Below are positions 1 to 11,805 of a stretch of DNA of 64,000 nucleotides, one piece after another. This DNA comes from Daucus carota subsp. sativus (taxonomy: Eukaryota; Streptophyta; Magnoliopsida; Apiales; Apiaceae), in assembly GCF_001625215.2 (NCBI RefSeq), contig NC_030381.2, positions 42,592,689-42,656,688 on the forward strand, given 5' to 3'. Made by a program: the position numbers and the translations under genes. Below the pieces are notes generated by a model that saw nothing but the letters and a program-made list of their open reading frames with translations, ran no database searches and was not told where the DNA came from. Every line of letters begins with the position of its first letter. The first letter of the stretch is position 1.

Positions 1-3000
1 TCTGATAAAGTTAGAGATGCTGGATTTGGCATTGAACCGGAAGAGCTTCAAAGCATAAACAGGTCTCGTGATGCCAAGTGTTTGGATGCTCATGGAGGTG
101 TAAAGGGATTTGCGTTAAAACTCAAAGTGTCACTCAAGGAAGGAGTAATGTCAAGCAATGTACCTCTAATACAAGATATTTATGGCTATAATCGCGTTAC
201 TGAGAAGCCTATGAAGCCATTTTGGATGTTTGTATGGGAAGCACTTCAAGATATGACACTTATAATTCTGATGGTATGTGCTGTTGTTTCTGTCGGTGTT
301 GGAATTGCAACAGAAGGGTGGCCTAAAGGTATGTATGATGGTGTTGGAATTATATTATGTATAATCTTGGTTGTGGTGGTAACTGCGGTTAGTGACTACA
401 AACAGTCCTTACAATTTAAGGACTTGGATAGGGAGAAAAGGAATATTATGATTCAGGTAACAAGGGATGGAAGCAGACAAAGTGTGTCAATCTATGATAT
501 AGTAGTTGGTGACATTGTTCATTTGTCTATTGGAGATCAAGTTCCTGCAGATGGGCTTTTCATATCTGGTTATAGCATTACAGTTGATGAATCCAGCTTA
601 TCTGGGGAGAGTGAGCCTGTGAATGTGAATGCGAAAAACCCTTTCCTCTTGTCAGGGACTAAAGTGCAAGATGGTTCTGGGAAAATGCTCGTGACTTCTG
701 TTGGAATGATGACTGAATGGGGAAGATTGATGCTGACTTTAAGTGAAGGAGGAGATGATGAGACTCCATTGCAAGTTAAACTTAATGGCGTAGCTACAAT
801 TATAGGAAAGATTGGGCTGGCTTTTGCAGTAATGACATTCGTGGTTATGACAGCAAGGTTTGTCATTGTGAAAGCAGTTCATCATGATATATCCAAATGG
901 TCTATGGCTGATGCTTTGAATCTTTTAAATTTCTTCGCGATTGCAGTGACCATACTTGTGGTAGCAGTTCCAGAAGGCTTACCACTAGCAGTGACGCTAA
1001 GTTTAGCCTTTGCAATGAAGAAATTGATGAATGATAGGGCGCTTGTTAGGCATCTCTCTGCATGTGAGACAATGGGTTCTGCTAACTGCATTTGTACCGA
1101 CAAAACTGGAACCTTGACCACAAATCATATGGAAGTTACTAAAATTTGGATATGTGATGAAGCCAAGGATATAGGTAGTGCAGACAATACTGGAAATGTA
1201 TTAGAGTCTTCAATATCTGAAAACGCTTTGAGTACCCTTTTGCATTCTATATTTCATAATACTAATGCTGAGGTTGTGAAAGATAAAGATGGCAAGACTA
1301 ACATTATGGGTTCCCCTACAGAATCAGCTTTGTTAGAGTTTGCATTACTTTTCCAAGGCGATTACATGGCACAGAGCAAAAAAGCTCAGATCATGAAAGT
1401 TGAGCCTTTCAATTCCATCAAGAAAAAGATGTCTGTTGTTGTTGCTCTTCCAGGTGGCGGGCATCGAGCATTCTGTAAAGGGGCATCTGAAATAATTTTA
1501 GGAATGTGTGATAAGATTATTAGTAAAAATGGTGAATCCGTGCCCTTATCTGAAGAGCAGAGAAAGAACATCACAACTGTGATCAACGGTTTTGCTTCTG
1601 AAGCTCTCAGAACTCTTTGTTTAGCTTTCCAGGACATGGATACTTCAAAGTCCAATGCAGACAGTATTCCTGAAGATAGCTATACTTTCATTGCAGTTGT
1701 TGGAATTAAAGATCCAGTTCGCCCAGGGGTAAGGGAAGCTGTGAAAACTTGTTTACGTGCTGGAGTGAAGGTTCGGATGGTCACCGGTGACAACATTCAT
1801 ACTGCCAAGGCCATAGCTAGAGAATGCGGCATTTTGACGGATGATGGTGTGGCCATAGAAGGACCAAATTTTCGCGATAAAAGTGCAGAGGAGTTGCAGG
1901 ACATTATACCTAAATTACAGGTTCGAAAATAAAATTTAGTATTACAGTTTTCAGGTTCTAGTTCAAATAAATATTCCTACCTTCTCAGTAACAAACTCTG
2001 CTGTGAATACAGGTGATGGCTCGATCATTGCCCCTGGACAAGCACAAATTAGTACAATTGTTGAGAAATGAATACCAGGAAGTTGTGGCAGTCACTGGAG
2101 ATGGGACAAATGATGCTCCGGCATTACATGAGGCCGATATTGGGCTCGCTATGGGCATAGCAGGAACAGAGGTAAGAGGCAACGATTCTACACATACAAC
2201 CTCATCTAAATTCAGTATACGAAAATTTATTTTTTTTACCTGCTTAAATGCAGGTTGCGAAAGAAAATTCAGATATAGTAGTAATGGATGACAATTTTAA
2301 GACCATAGTGACAGTAGCCAAATGGGGTAGATCAGTTTACATCAACATTCAGAAATTCGTTCAGTTTCAGCTGACTGTTAATGTCGTCGCGCTCATGACC
2401 AATTTTGTTTCAGCATGTGTATCAGGTTCTGTGTTCCAACTCCAAATTATTCCAAATGTCTTCTTGTAGTCCAATAAACTCCAACTAATGATACTCTTTT
2501 AACATGATCAACATTCAGGATCAGCTCCCCTTACAGCTGTGCAGTTACTTTGGGTTAATATGATTATGGACACTCTTGGCGCCTTAGCACTTGCCACAGA
2601 ACCTCCAACCGATGAGCTGATGCAGAGGCCTCCCGTTGGCAGAAACGTTCACTTCATAACTAAGATCATGTGGAGGAACATCATTGGCCAAAGCATTTAT
2701 CAGCTCATAGTTTTGGGCATTCTTAAGTTTGATGGGAAGCGCCTTTTTCACCTTCATGGTGCTGATTCCTTTTCTGTTCTGAACACACTGATTTTCAACA
2801 CCTTCGTGTTTTGCCAGGTATAGTCCCCTCAACTTAAAAAATATAAAAATAATTTTTCTTATACATATGGAATTTTTTTAAGTACAAGTTAGCCCCGTTA
2901 TTGCAAATCTTGGATCCGCCATTGTGCATCTACGTGTTTATATATTACGGGGATTGAATATTCAATTTACCACCACCTGCTAAAACAGTATTCAATTTTT

Positions 3001-3310
3001 GTAGGTTTTCAATGAAATAAACAGCAGGGACATGGAGAAGATAAATATATTTAAAGGAATGTTTGATAGTTGGGTTTTCATGATGGTCATGGTGTCCACA
3101 GTAGCATTTCAGATCGTAATAGTAGAATTTCTAGGAACATTTGCAGAAACCGTGCCTCTGAGTAAAGAGCTTTGGCTAGCCAGTGTACTGATGGGAGCAG
3201 TAAGCTTACCTATCGGAGCTCTTCTGAAGCTGATTCCTGTTTCATCCATCGAGTGTCCGCGACATCATGATGGATATGAGCAACTCCCAAGTGGTCCTGA
3301 TCTGGCATGA
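1..3310 (+). CDS. Autoinhibited plasma-membrane-type (P2B) Ca2+-ATPase, ACA1/2/7-like, 5'-truncated by window
   Basis: P-type ATPase that exports Ca2+ from the cytosol. The frame is open from base 1, so the gene starts upstream. Exons are 1-1920, 2013-2171, 2254-2425, 2519-2817 and 3005-3310, with consistent phases, giving 951 residues here against about 1015 in the family. Roughly 60 N-terminal residues, mostly the calmodulin-binding autoinhibitory segment, are outside the window. Visible motifs are PEGLPLAVT in TM4 (about residue 323), the phosphorylation site DKTGTLT (about 367), the nucleotide-binding KGASE, the hinge motif MVTGDN and GDGTND, followed by C-terminal membrane segments split over exons 3-5. 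The N-terminal regulatory domain and short C-terminus fit the plant ACA group, not animal PMCA. The ACA1/2/7 assignment rests on overall resemblance; membrane location (plasma membrane, ER or plastid envelope) cannot be read from the sequence. Confidence 0.95.
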
Positions 3311-4755
3311 GAGACACAAAATACTAGTGGGATTAAATTTCTTCACAGACATTTCATTTCACTCACAAGAATGATATAGAACCAGGTTCTGACTGCTGAA
3401 CTGTCAGTGTTTCATCTTTCGGCTAGATGACTCCAGCTGCAAAAAAACTGAGTATTAGCTTCATTTTCTTATTTTTTCTTAGAATTTAGGAGGATAGCTA
3501 GGTTGATTTATCTGTTCTTATGCAGCTGGTACATGATCTTTTCTAATACTGGACCGATACTCTTTTAACTCATTTTTCTTGATATACTGCTTGAGTAGTT
3601 CAATCACGCTGAGAGCCATCAGGATTCAGGTTACACCTCTTTTTTCGGAAAATCAATTCAATAATAAAAAGTCATACGACATCATCTGTTATATGTTTAT
3701 CCCCGCAAAACATGCTCACGAAAATTTTGTTCTCACTTCAGTTAAAAAAACGGTTAAACATACACATGAAAACTTAATTTATTTGTCTTATTATACTCTT
3801 TGAAGTCATTTATGAAAACAGGATAAAAATCATATATTTTTGTTTGTCCGTAATTTACAGGATAGTAACTTATTATTTAGTATAATAATGTCTTTGTGAT
3901 CATAAATATTTGTTTATTAATATATTACTTTTATTATTATGGCCTTCATACCGCATTCAAAACCGAACCCCGACCATCATATTTCTTAAATTTCGAGATC
4001 ATGTCATGTCTAACATCTAGATGTCCTCTGAAGTCTGAATTTACAGATTATTTGATTGCAAAAGGATTATTATAGTGGGGTATAGCCCAATTTCTCACGT
4101 CTAAGTCAGAAGCAACTTATTGTTACGGTTTGTACAAAATAATTATAAGTCTTTCGACTTATACCCCGGAATATGCGAAGTTGAAAATCATAATTTCTTC
4201 AATAACTTATTTTTATTTTTGAAATTTAATTTTACAAATTATATAAGAACATTTTAAAATTTAATTTATAATATTTAATATATTATTATATTAATAATTA
4301 TTATATTTAATAAGTTGTAAATACCAAAATAAAAATATCCAAACACATAAATTAAAAATTATTATTCACTTATAAATAATTTCTCATTTATAAACAATAA
4401 CAGTAACTGCCGACTAAGCCAAACGGCCACATTGATGTGAGGTGCATTAGAAACTGACATTGCCAAATTAAAAATGGTATTATTGTAAACATACATAGCT
4501 AATATTCAGTTTGTACTCTAGCAAGTGTAACTACAAGCATGATGCAATTCTCTAAATCTCTAAAGTGTTACAACAAACATAGCTGACTGATGAAAATTTT
4601 AAGACATCGTCTGATAGTCCACCCCTAGTAACATATAAATACTCTCTTATACAGTTACTACTACAAAAACCGTAATCCTAAAAAAGCGAACAACATTGCA
4701 TGTGGGGAACAGAGAAGGCTGAATGTGTGTGAGAGTAAGAGGCAATCTTTACCCA
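3311..4755. other. Convergent intergenic region between Ca2+-ATPase and GPDH genes
   Basis: This spacer holds the 3' UTRs of the two converging genes. It is AT-rich and contains no credible coding frame. Part of it (about 4076-4428) looks like a MITE, listed separately. Confidence 0.6.
4076..4428. mobile_element. Probable MITE remnant with GGCCGTTTGG-type end
   Basis: The segment ends in AGCCAAACGGCC, which reads GGCCGTTTGGCT from the other strand. Near its other end it contains AAGTCAGAAGCAACTTAT. Both features recur in other AT-rich segments of this window (33307-33550 and 47850-48105). The internal part is almost pure A/T with runs of TTATAAAT type. I could not fix the left border or a target-site duplication, so the boundaries are approximate. 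Confidence 0.35.
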
Positions 4756-7700
4756 CTACTGCCCCAGTAGTGATGGAATATAGAAAGCATGGGTCTGAGC
4801 AATCTCAATACGTTCTCGAGGGTCATTCATTGTTTCGTCTCTTAAGGCTTGAAGGATCGCATCTAGTGGTAGCTCCCTGAAAATCATAGCATGTGTGAGA
4901 GAGGGCAAAAAGAGAGATGAAATTAGTAATTAAAGTTATAAAGGTGATGTATATGGAGCACCTGACTATTAACATTTTATACAATGTCTTCAGTATGGGA
5001 CAGAGCTCAGCTGGAGCAACATTCTTGTTCTCTTCAGGACTTAAGACGCTTAGACGAGGATGACTAAGTAGTTCATAAAAGGCCTTTACAGCAGAGACAC
5101 CCTGAAACAAGGAAAGGGATGTCATTTTTAGCTGAAATAGATATTGAGGATCTATAAACTAGCAAGGCAAAAAAAATAAAAAAAAAATTCCAATTTAATG
5201 GAGCCAAGGGGAAAGACAGAAAATAAACATGCAGACAGGATACTGAATATTCAGATTATGAAGATTTTTACATTCAATAGTTAAATCACAGGGAAACCTC
5301 ACAAAGGAACTAAAGTGTATCTTTTCTACTAGATGTTAAGGTATTATTCATCACGTAATTTATGACAACTCTACAAGTTGGTCGATGCACTTAATGCATA
5401 TACTTACCTCAAAGGCATTGTTAAGCATAGCATGTTAATAGCAACTGGTATATGAAGAAGTTAGTAGATGCAAATCATTATCTATGGTTCAGTAAAGCAT
5501 ATTGAGTTATCGACATATGATATAGTACAAAATGGAAGTAACAAGAGTATGATATAGTTATGAAGCCCAAATATACATTCATAGTAGCAGGTATTATAAG
5601 TAACTGTACTTTGCATCCATAAATAAAATTCCTCACTGAATAGGTTGATGCAGTTTTAAGCACTTAATAGTCATTATTTAACTAGATACCAACTATGATG
5701 CAGATTCAAATAAGAACAGGGAAGAATTTCACCTGAATTGTTCCTTTTCCCTTGATGCTATCACCCATATCTAGGCTTAGTTCCCCTTTTGCCAACTTTT
5801 GGCCATACCATGCATTACGACCTTTTAACAATGTCACATAAGTGTCGGCCAATAAAGGACCTGCTAGTTTTTCTGGGTTTTCTGACAAAAGATGAGTTAT
5901 AAATATCATCTCTGATGTGCAGTGTGCAAAGTACACCGATTTGCTTGTTGCACTCTCATTGGTCAAAGAAGCTATCATGCCTGCAAATACAGAATTAAAA
6001 GTTTATGAAGATCCATTAAAGCTAACCTCATATTGCATAAATGACCCACCCCTTGCCCCCCCTTTTCCTTTTATATCATGATCTAAAGGGAAGCCATCCC
6101 CGTTAGTTGCCTTTAAATTTAGTATGCTTGATCTTACAAATTAAAGGACGTATGCTCATAAACATATAACATATCCTTAATCCTTATGCATAAGTTTGAT
6201 CTCCCCAAAAAAGACTTACCAGCTCCAATGGCATAGACATTTTTCAATCCACCCATAACTTCATGAGTGATAAGGTCACCATTATCCCACACAATAAAAT
6301 GTGGTTGCCTCAAAAATTTCCCCAGCGCTTTCCTCCACTTCTCGGATCCACATATCCGAGCATTAGCATACTCATGATTATAAATCTCTGATGCAATATT
6401 AGGTCCTCCTAGGTATAATATGTTCTCCATTGGTACTCCAGCTGAATATTGAAAACTCAGTCATGGACTATCAAATTTTCATTATGCCGAAAAGAAACAA
6501 GGAAAAACCTTACAAGTTGTGATTTAACGAATTCATTTTAAAGACAGGTAATTAATAAAGTTTTCTTTATTACTTGGTCTTTTGAGGCATACAAATTTTA
6601 TGAGATAAACCAATACAGATATAATCTCATGTGGTCAAAACTTAAAAACATATAAAAAAAATAATTACAGTTCAGTTAATAATCAAGAATCAGTTAAAAT
6701 TACTTTATCTGCAATATAGACAATAGAGTCCTGATTTTAGAACTGCGATGACAAAGCCTGTAAATCATAAGAATCTGATTTTGTGTTTGATACTTACTAA
6801 GGCACCATAAAAGCACATTGCTAAATAAAATGGTATCAATTAGCAACAACAAAAAGAAACTAAACAGAAACATGACTTAGTAACTGGTATCTTTACTAGA
6901 TAAAATGGTATCAATCAGCAACAACGAAAAGAAACAAAGCAACAAGAGACTTATCAACTGTTATCTTTGGAGAATATAATACAAGGTCCATAGAAGCTTA
7001 AATCAACTCTTTGGATTTGAAACAAAATCAAGTTCAGAGCTTGCTGGCTTAAAAGTATTAACATTATATCCACAGAATATTACTGCCCAGGGCTGATGGT
7101 AAAAATATCAAAATTACATTTTCACTTATGTTTTAAACTATAATATATAATAATGTATAAAAGTTCATTGGCAGTTGACTAATATGGTTCCAGATTTCCA
7201 GGTCAGACATCCATCAGTCTTGCTAAGTTAGAGGTGCGCTAACTTGCTTTATATCAAAGAATGAATAAATATTACAATCTAACCAATCTCAATAGTTAGT
7301 AATAAGAACATAAGAAGAAAATATATCAAACCAACTATATAAAACTACACCATTTACTGAATTTAACAACTGAGTAGCAGCAGCATAGAATACACATAAT
7401 TATTCTGTGCTTATGCAAGAAATCATAAGTATAATAAGCAATATAAACTGATGCTGCACTACACAAGAACATTGGCAACAACAAAGAGGGGAAAGAGTGA
7501 AAGAACATTTACTTGCTCGGTTGATCATCTGAGTTGGAGTTATTATGTAGGGTTCAGGGTCCAATGCAGCCTCTATACCCTTTGCCAAGGAAATGATGAC
7601 TGGTGGCGTTATTCTTTCCTTCCAATACTTACTAATTTCTTCAAACACCTCTCTAGTCTCAGTTGATGGCAGACCATTGATGACTATATCAGCATCCCAC

Positions 7701-8167
7701 ACAGCCTCCTGCAAGTTGGTGACAACCTTCAAAGGACAAAGTGGAGTGTCAATCATATTCAAGCAAAACCCATCTTTCAAAATTTCATCTGCATATAACG
7801 TTCTATCACCTAGCCTCGCTTCCACATACTTCAAGTACGCACATCGTCTAATCAATCTCCGTAGCACATCTTCCCTTGAATTGATCACCTCAAAAAGGTG
7901 TTCAGCCGTAGCTTTATCAATAGCTCTCCCTGGCCTTCTCCATATCCTAATCTGAACCTTCTCACGAAATTGACCATACCCATCTTGTAACATTGCTGTA
8001 AACACACTACCCCACGCACCCGCCCCAACACCTACAATCCTCAAAGGATCACCATCTGCTTTTCCCAAAAGCCGACGAAAATCATCAACTTTCTGCTCCG
8101 CAAATCCATTTTGACCCGAACCATTCGACTCCACACAGCCCTTAGCTGCCGCATTTGTCCCAACCAT
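4756..8167 (-). CDS. GPDHC1: Glycerol-3-phosphate dehydrogenase (NAD+), cytosolic GPDHC1-type
   Basis: Interconverts dihydroxyacetone phosphate and glycerol 3-phosphate with NAD(H), linking glycolysis, glycerolipid supply and cytosolic redox balance. Exons on the minus strand are 7513-8167, 6220-6441, 5733-5980, 4962-5101 and 4756-4876, giving 461 residues; the Arabidopsis GPDHC1 protein has about 462. The N-terminal Rossmann loop reads GVGAGAWGS (about residue 44). Downstream come the conserved blocks [41 protein letters not shown] and [12 protein letters not shown], and the protein ends [11 protein letters not shown]...[15 protein letters not shown]. There is no transit peptide, which fits a cytosolic enzyme. 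The start at 8167 (MVGTNAAA) was chosen because homologues begin MVGS; the open frame continues upstream without another ATG-supported start. The 1.07 kb first intron contains a short tandem duplication. Confidence 0.95.
6823..6975. repeat. Two-copy tandem duplication, ~75 bp unit, in GPDHC1 intron 1
   Basis: TAAAATGGTATCAAT followed by (C/T)AGCAACAAC(A/G)AAAAGAAAC occurs at 6826 and again at 6901, an offset of 75 bases. The two copies differ by several substitutions, so the duplication is not very recent. Confidence 0.6.
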
Positions 8168-9350
8168 CTCCACAAATCTAACAAACAACCAAGTCCACAC
8201 AGAAACCTTCTTTCACCAATCCTTTAAACCCCCAACTAACTAAAAATCGAAACTTTAAATTGTTTATCAAACTATTACAAAGAAACCCCAAATCAAATCT
8301 TGATTTTAGGCTAAAAATTAAGTTGGCAAAGCACAATCCAACTTCACAATTGCTAATATACTGATACTTAAAATGGGAATTTCAGTTTCACCTAAATCTA
8401 AACACACACAAATAATACAACCCCAACATGTAAATTTCTAAACTTTACTATCACAAGGTATCAAAAGATAGAATCAAAACAAACACAAACAATATCAAGA
8501 TTCAAGAAAGAAATAAAATAGCAACATTGAATACACAGTCCAAAAGGCATTTGTTGTTAAACAATTTCACCAAACAAAATGGCAGATGACAATAAAGTAA
8601 AAGAAAGGGCAGGACGCCACCTCTATGAAAATTTGTCAGATTTTGCAGAGGCGGTGAAATCAATGACTTGGGTCTTTATTTTCAGCTGTTTTTTTTAATT
8701 TTTGAAAGCTATTTTTAGCTGTTTTTTGCATCATCAATCAGCCAAAAGGACTAATTCTAGATAATTATTTTTTTTTATCGTTTTTTCTGAAAAAAGTTAT
8801 ATATTATTGTAAGTAGATGTGTGTAATATCTTATTATTTTTTGAATAATGATAACCTTTTTTTACACAGAATTAATTTAAAGTGTATTAAAAATATATAT
8901 CCGAATTTATTTCAATTTCTTTTATTTTTGAAAATTAAAATTTATACATTTAATTTTTATTAAAAAATAAAATAAAGAAACTCAGTTGTGGATGTATATG
9001 TTTTCCAGGAAACACACGTTGCAATTGAGGCACTAAGAAACTCAGACATGTCTTGTCCTTGGGGATTTTATAACCTTGGAATCATATATGTGAACTGGTC
9101 CAGAGAATATTTGCATGTACACACTATGATCATGATGTGGTATTGTGCATTTGTGTTGTGTTTGCATTCACAACTTTCTGTCAATCCATTAAGCAATTTC
9201 ACCTTTCGTATCCTCATGTGCAGGTCAAGAATGAGTATTTTCTAAACCTCACGCAAGTTGGAAGTGAATCGGGAATAAGAATGAAGGATATTAGTTGAAT
9301 GAGAATGAAGACGATATGGAATCTTAAGAGTATGATGGAATGGTTTAGTA

Positions 9351-9421
9351 CTTGTTTGGTTGCCTCTCCGATGTCTAGGTATGATTTAGGGTTTTTTTGG
9401 TTGCCTCTTCGAGTCTAGGTA
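9351..9421. repeat. Imperfect direct duplication, ~50 bp offset
   Basis: TTTGGTTGCCTCTCCGATG then TCTAGGTAT is followed about 50 bases later by TTTGGTTGCCTCTTCGAG then TCTAGGTAT. It may be part of an older degraded repeat; no termini are visible. Confidence 0.5.
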
Positions 9422-9950
9422 TTTTAATCAACTTTCGATGAAATAGCTATAAATAAAATTGTTTGGTTGAGAAAAGCAAGGGAATAACAACTTCCATGGA
9501 AGTATGAATATCTGTGAATTGTGATATATGGAAAGTTACTTACCTAACCCACCCTTGATTATTGAAAATTTTTATGTTTTAAATTCCTATATTAAATTTT
9601 TAAGTAAATAAGAAAAATTGGAGTGTCAAAATATATTTTTAGTGAAATTGGAATTTCAAAATATTTTTAGAATGTCAAAATATTTATTGAAAGAATTAAC
9701 ATACTAAAAACTACGTTGATAAAACAAAACAAACGGAAGAATAAAACAAAACAAACAGAAGAAGGAAAGAGAAGTTGGTTAATGCAGCTCCTAAAAATGG
9801 GGTAGTGTTTAAGTAGTGTATAAGGGTGTAAGCCAATATTTATTGGTTGATAAAAATGAGGTTCACACTACAAGCAACCAAATTGTTGATCTAATTCCTG
9901 TTACACCGACTCCTTAACCAATAACTAAACACAATTTCAGGTTATCTTTC

Positions 9951-10205
9951 TACTCCCTCTGTCCCCCTCATTTGTTTACAGTTTTTTCACACTGCTCGAC
10001 ACGCATTTTAATGCGCATATAAAACATAGTTCTATAGCTTATTTTTAAATTTTTTCTTTTTTGTATAAAAATTTAAACATCAAATTTTTATACAGAAGAA
10101 AAAAAAGTTCAAAATAATTTACCGAACTACGTTTTACGAGAGCATTAGAATGCGTGCCGAGCCCCCGTCCCCCAATGTAAACAAATGAGGGGGACGGAGG
10201 GAGTA
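9951..10205. mobile_element. Stowaway-type MITE (Tc1/mariner-like, non-autonomous)
   Basis: The ends form a long terminal inverted repeat. The left end reads TACTCCCTCTGTCCCCCTC and continues ATTTGTTTACA; the right end is the complement of TACTCCCTCCGTCCCCCTC and ATTTGTTTACA. CTCCCTCCGTCCC is the hallmark terminus of plant Stowaway elements, and TA lies at both outer edges as expected for a TA target site. The ~255 bp body also folds back on itself (AAATTTTTACAC-type and CATTCTAATGC-type complements), and no coding frame is present. Confidence 0.88.
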
Positions 10206-10539
10206 ATAATAGTGTAATTTTGTATAATAATGCGGTTTGCTAACAAAAGTTGAGAGTTTTTTTTTTTTTTTTTGAAAATGAGAATAAATCTCAACGAGAA
10301 TCGGCAATTCACCGTGATGATTCTTTCATTCAAGAAAGCTTATTATCTAACCGTCGGACATGCAAGATGACCGGGGAAATTTAGACAATAAAACTTTAAT
10401 GTCCGAAAAAAAACCCGGCCTTCTACCAAGAATCCTGAAAATAAAACAAGAGAAACAAAAAGAATATAAGTCGATATATTTAACAGATTACATCACAATA
10501 TTCCCACAATCATGATAACTCATGATTGAGACATTTAAG

Positions 10540-10785
10540 CTCTTAATTAAGGCATAATAATAAAATATTAATATCCTTAATTAAGACACAATTAATGCCC
10601 TCAAATAAGGCCCAATTAACGCCCTCAATAAAGAGACACAATTTACGCTCTCAATAATTGAGGCACAATTTACGCCCTCAATAAAGAGGCATAATTAACG
10701 AGGTAGTAATTCAATTTACGCCCTCAATAAAGAGGCATAATTAACGAGGCACAATTACTGCCCTCAATTAAGGCACAATTAGCGC
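10540..10785. repeat. Degenerate interspersed short-unit repeat zone
   Basis: The motif AATTTACGCCCTCAATAAAG with variants, followed by AGGC(A/C)TAATTAACGAGGC, recurs about six times over 250 bases. The best pair (about 10664 and 10711) is spaced about 47 bases. It looks like a decayed minisatellite or repeated 3' end of a mobile element. Confidence 0.6.
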
Positions 10786-11126
10786 GCTTTCCTTTCTGAA
10801 ACCGGATCCCGTCCTGAAACCGCCGTCACCGCCACCATCGGCCACCACCGCTATGCTATCGATCAAGTTGCCTCGTTGTATGCGAAGCGAACAACGAAGC
10901 GTATCACATGTAACACGAAAAATCGCCAAAAACACCAAAAACCAAACAAAACACAGGGATTAAACAAACAAACAAATACACACAAACAAACAAGATTAAA
11001 ATCAACATTTTTCGCAATTCCACTCAAAATCATGAGAAAAAGAAAGAATATTTTTCGCATACCAGTTGAGCCATGAAGAACCCCGTAGGATTTGAAAGTC
11101 GGAGCAGCATCATGTGACAAACCCAT
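10768..11126 (-). CDS. Weak candidate two-exon small ORF or gene fragment
   Basis: An ATG at 11126 opens MGLSHDAAPTFKSYGVLHG, followed by a plausible donor (CAACTG then GTATGC at 11062-11061). If spliced to an AG at 10873-10872, the reading phase continues through a glycine-rich stretch (VVADGGGDGGF) to a stop at 10768. Exons would be 11063-11126 and 10768-10871, encoding about 55 residues. I recognise no family. The downstream exon overlaps the repeat zone, and the structure could be chance or a captured gene fragment. Confidence 0.15.
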
Positions 11127-11805
11127 CTTCTTAATTGCCCCTCTCTCTCGATCTTTTTCTCTTCACGCAGAACAAGATATAAGATGTTATATCAATCTTT
11201 ATTAGGCTGGGCAATAATTGCTCGGGTGCCAGAGGATTGAATAAACAGAGACCAAAAGTTTTAGTTCTCCTTTTGCACATGAAATTTTATATCCAGATGC
11301 AATTATTATGTGATGTTGGAAATCTTCTGTTTAACCAATAATAATCTGCAAGACAAAAATCTTGCCTGCCACCATTTACTTGATTTGATGATAACAGTAA
11401 ACAATGGACACACAATGTCAAGTGGCTTGCTGCCACTTGGTAATATATGTCAAGTCTACATTTACTTGTCACATTTCAGTTTCTTCTAATTTTCACTATT
11501 TTCACCTTTATTTGATCAACGATTTCATATGCATAATCAAACACAGACACACTATAAAGTTGCATTTATGTACAATATCATCTTTATCTGTTGATTTTCA
11601 GTCCCTTGTAGTCTTGTACAGATGCTGCTCACAATACTTCATGCTAGGATAGTCTTTTCTGTCAAGAAAACTCTCCTACTATGCATATAATTTACAGAAG
11701 GTGAAAGCCATATTAGTAATTTCTAATTTACAGCATTTTCCACTATCACCACCTTTAATTTTCCTGCTTATCTTCTGTCTGCTCATCAGTTACTGTGGCC
11801 TGTGT

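Larger units (their letters stand above)
8168..11805. other. Repeat-rich intergenic region between GPDHC1 and cytokinin dehydrogenase
   Basis: The left part (to about 8650) is presumably the GPDHC1 5' UTR and promoter. The rest carries an imperfect direct duplication (about 9351-9421), a Stowaway-type MITE (9951-10205), a CCCTCAATAAAG-type repeat zone (10540-10785) and a weak two-exon coding candidate (10768-11126). I see no convincing conserved gene here. Confidence 0.6.

Noticed and set aside
570-866. Antisense open frames over the Ca2+-ATPase, GRAS and PICBP-like coding regions
   Set aside because: They are shadows of strongly supported genes and show no protein signatures of their own.
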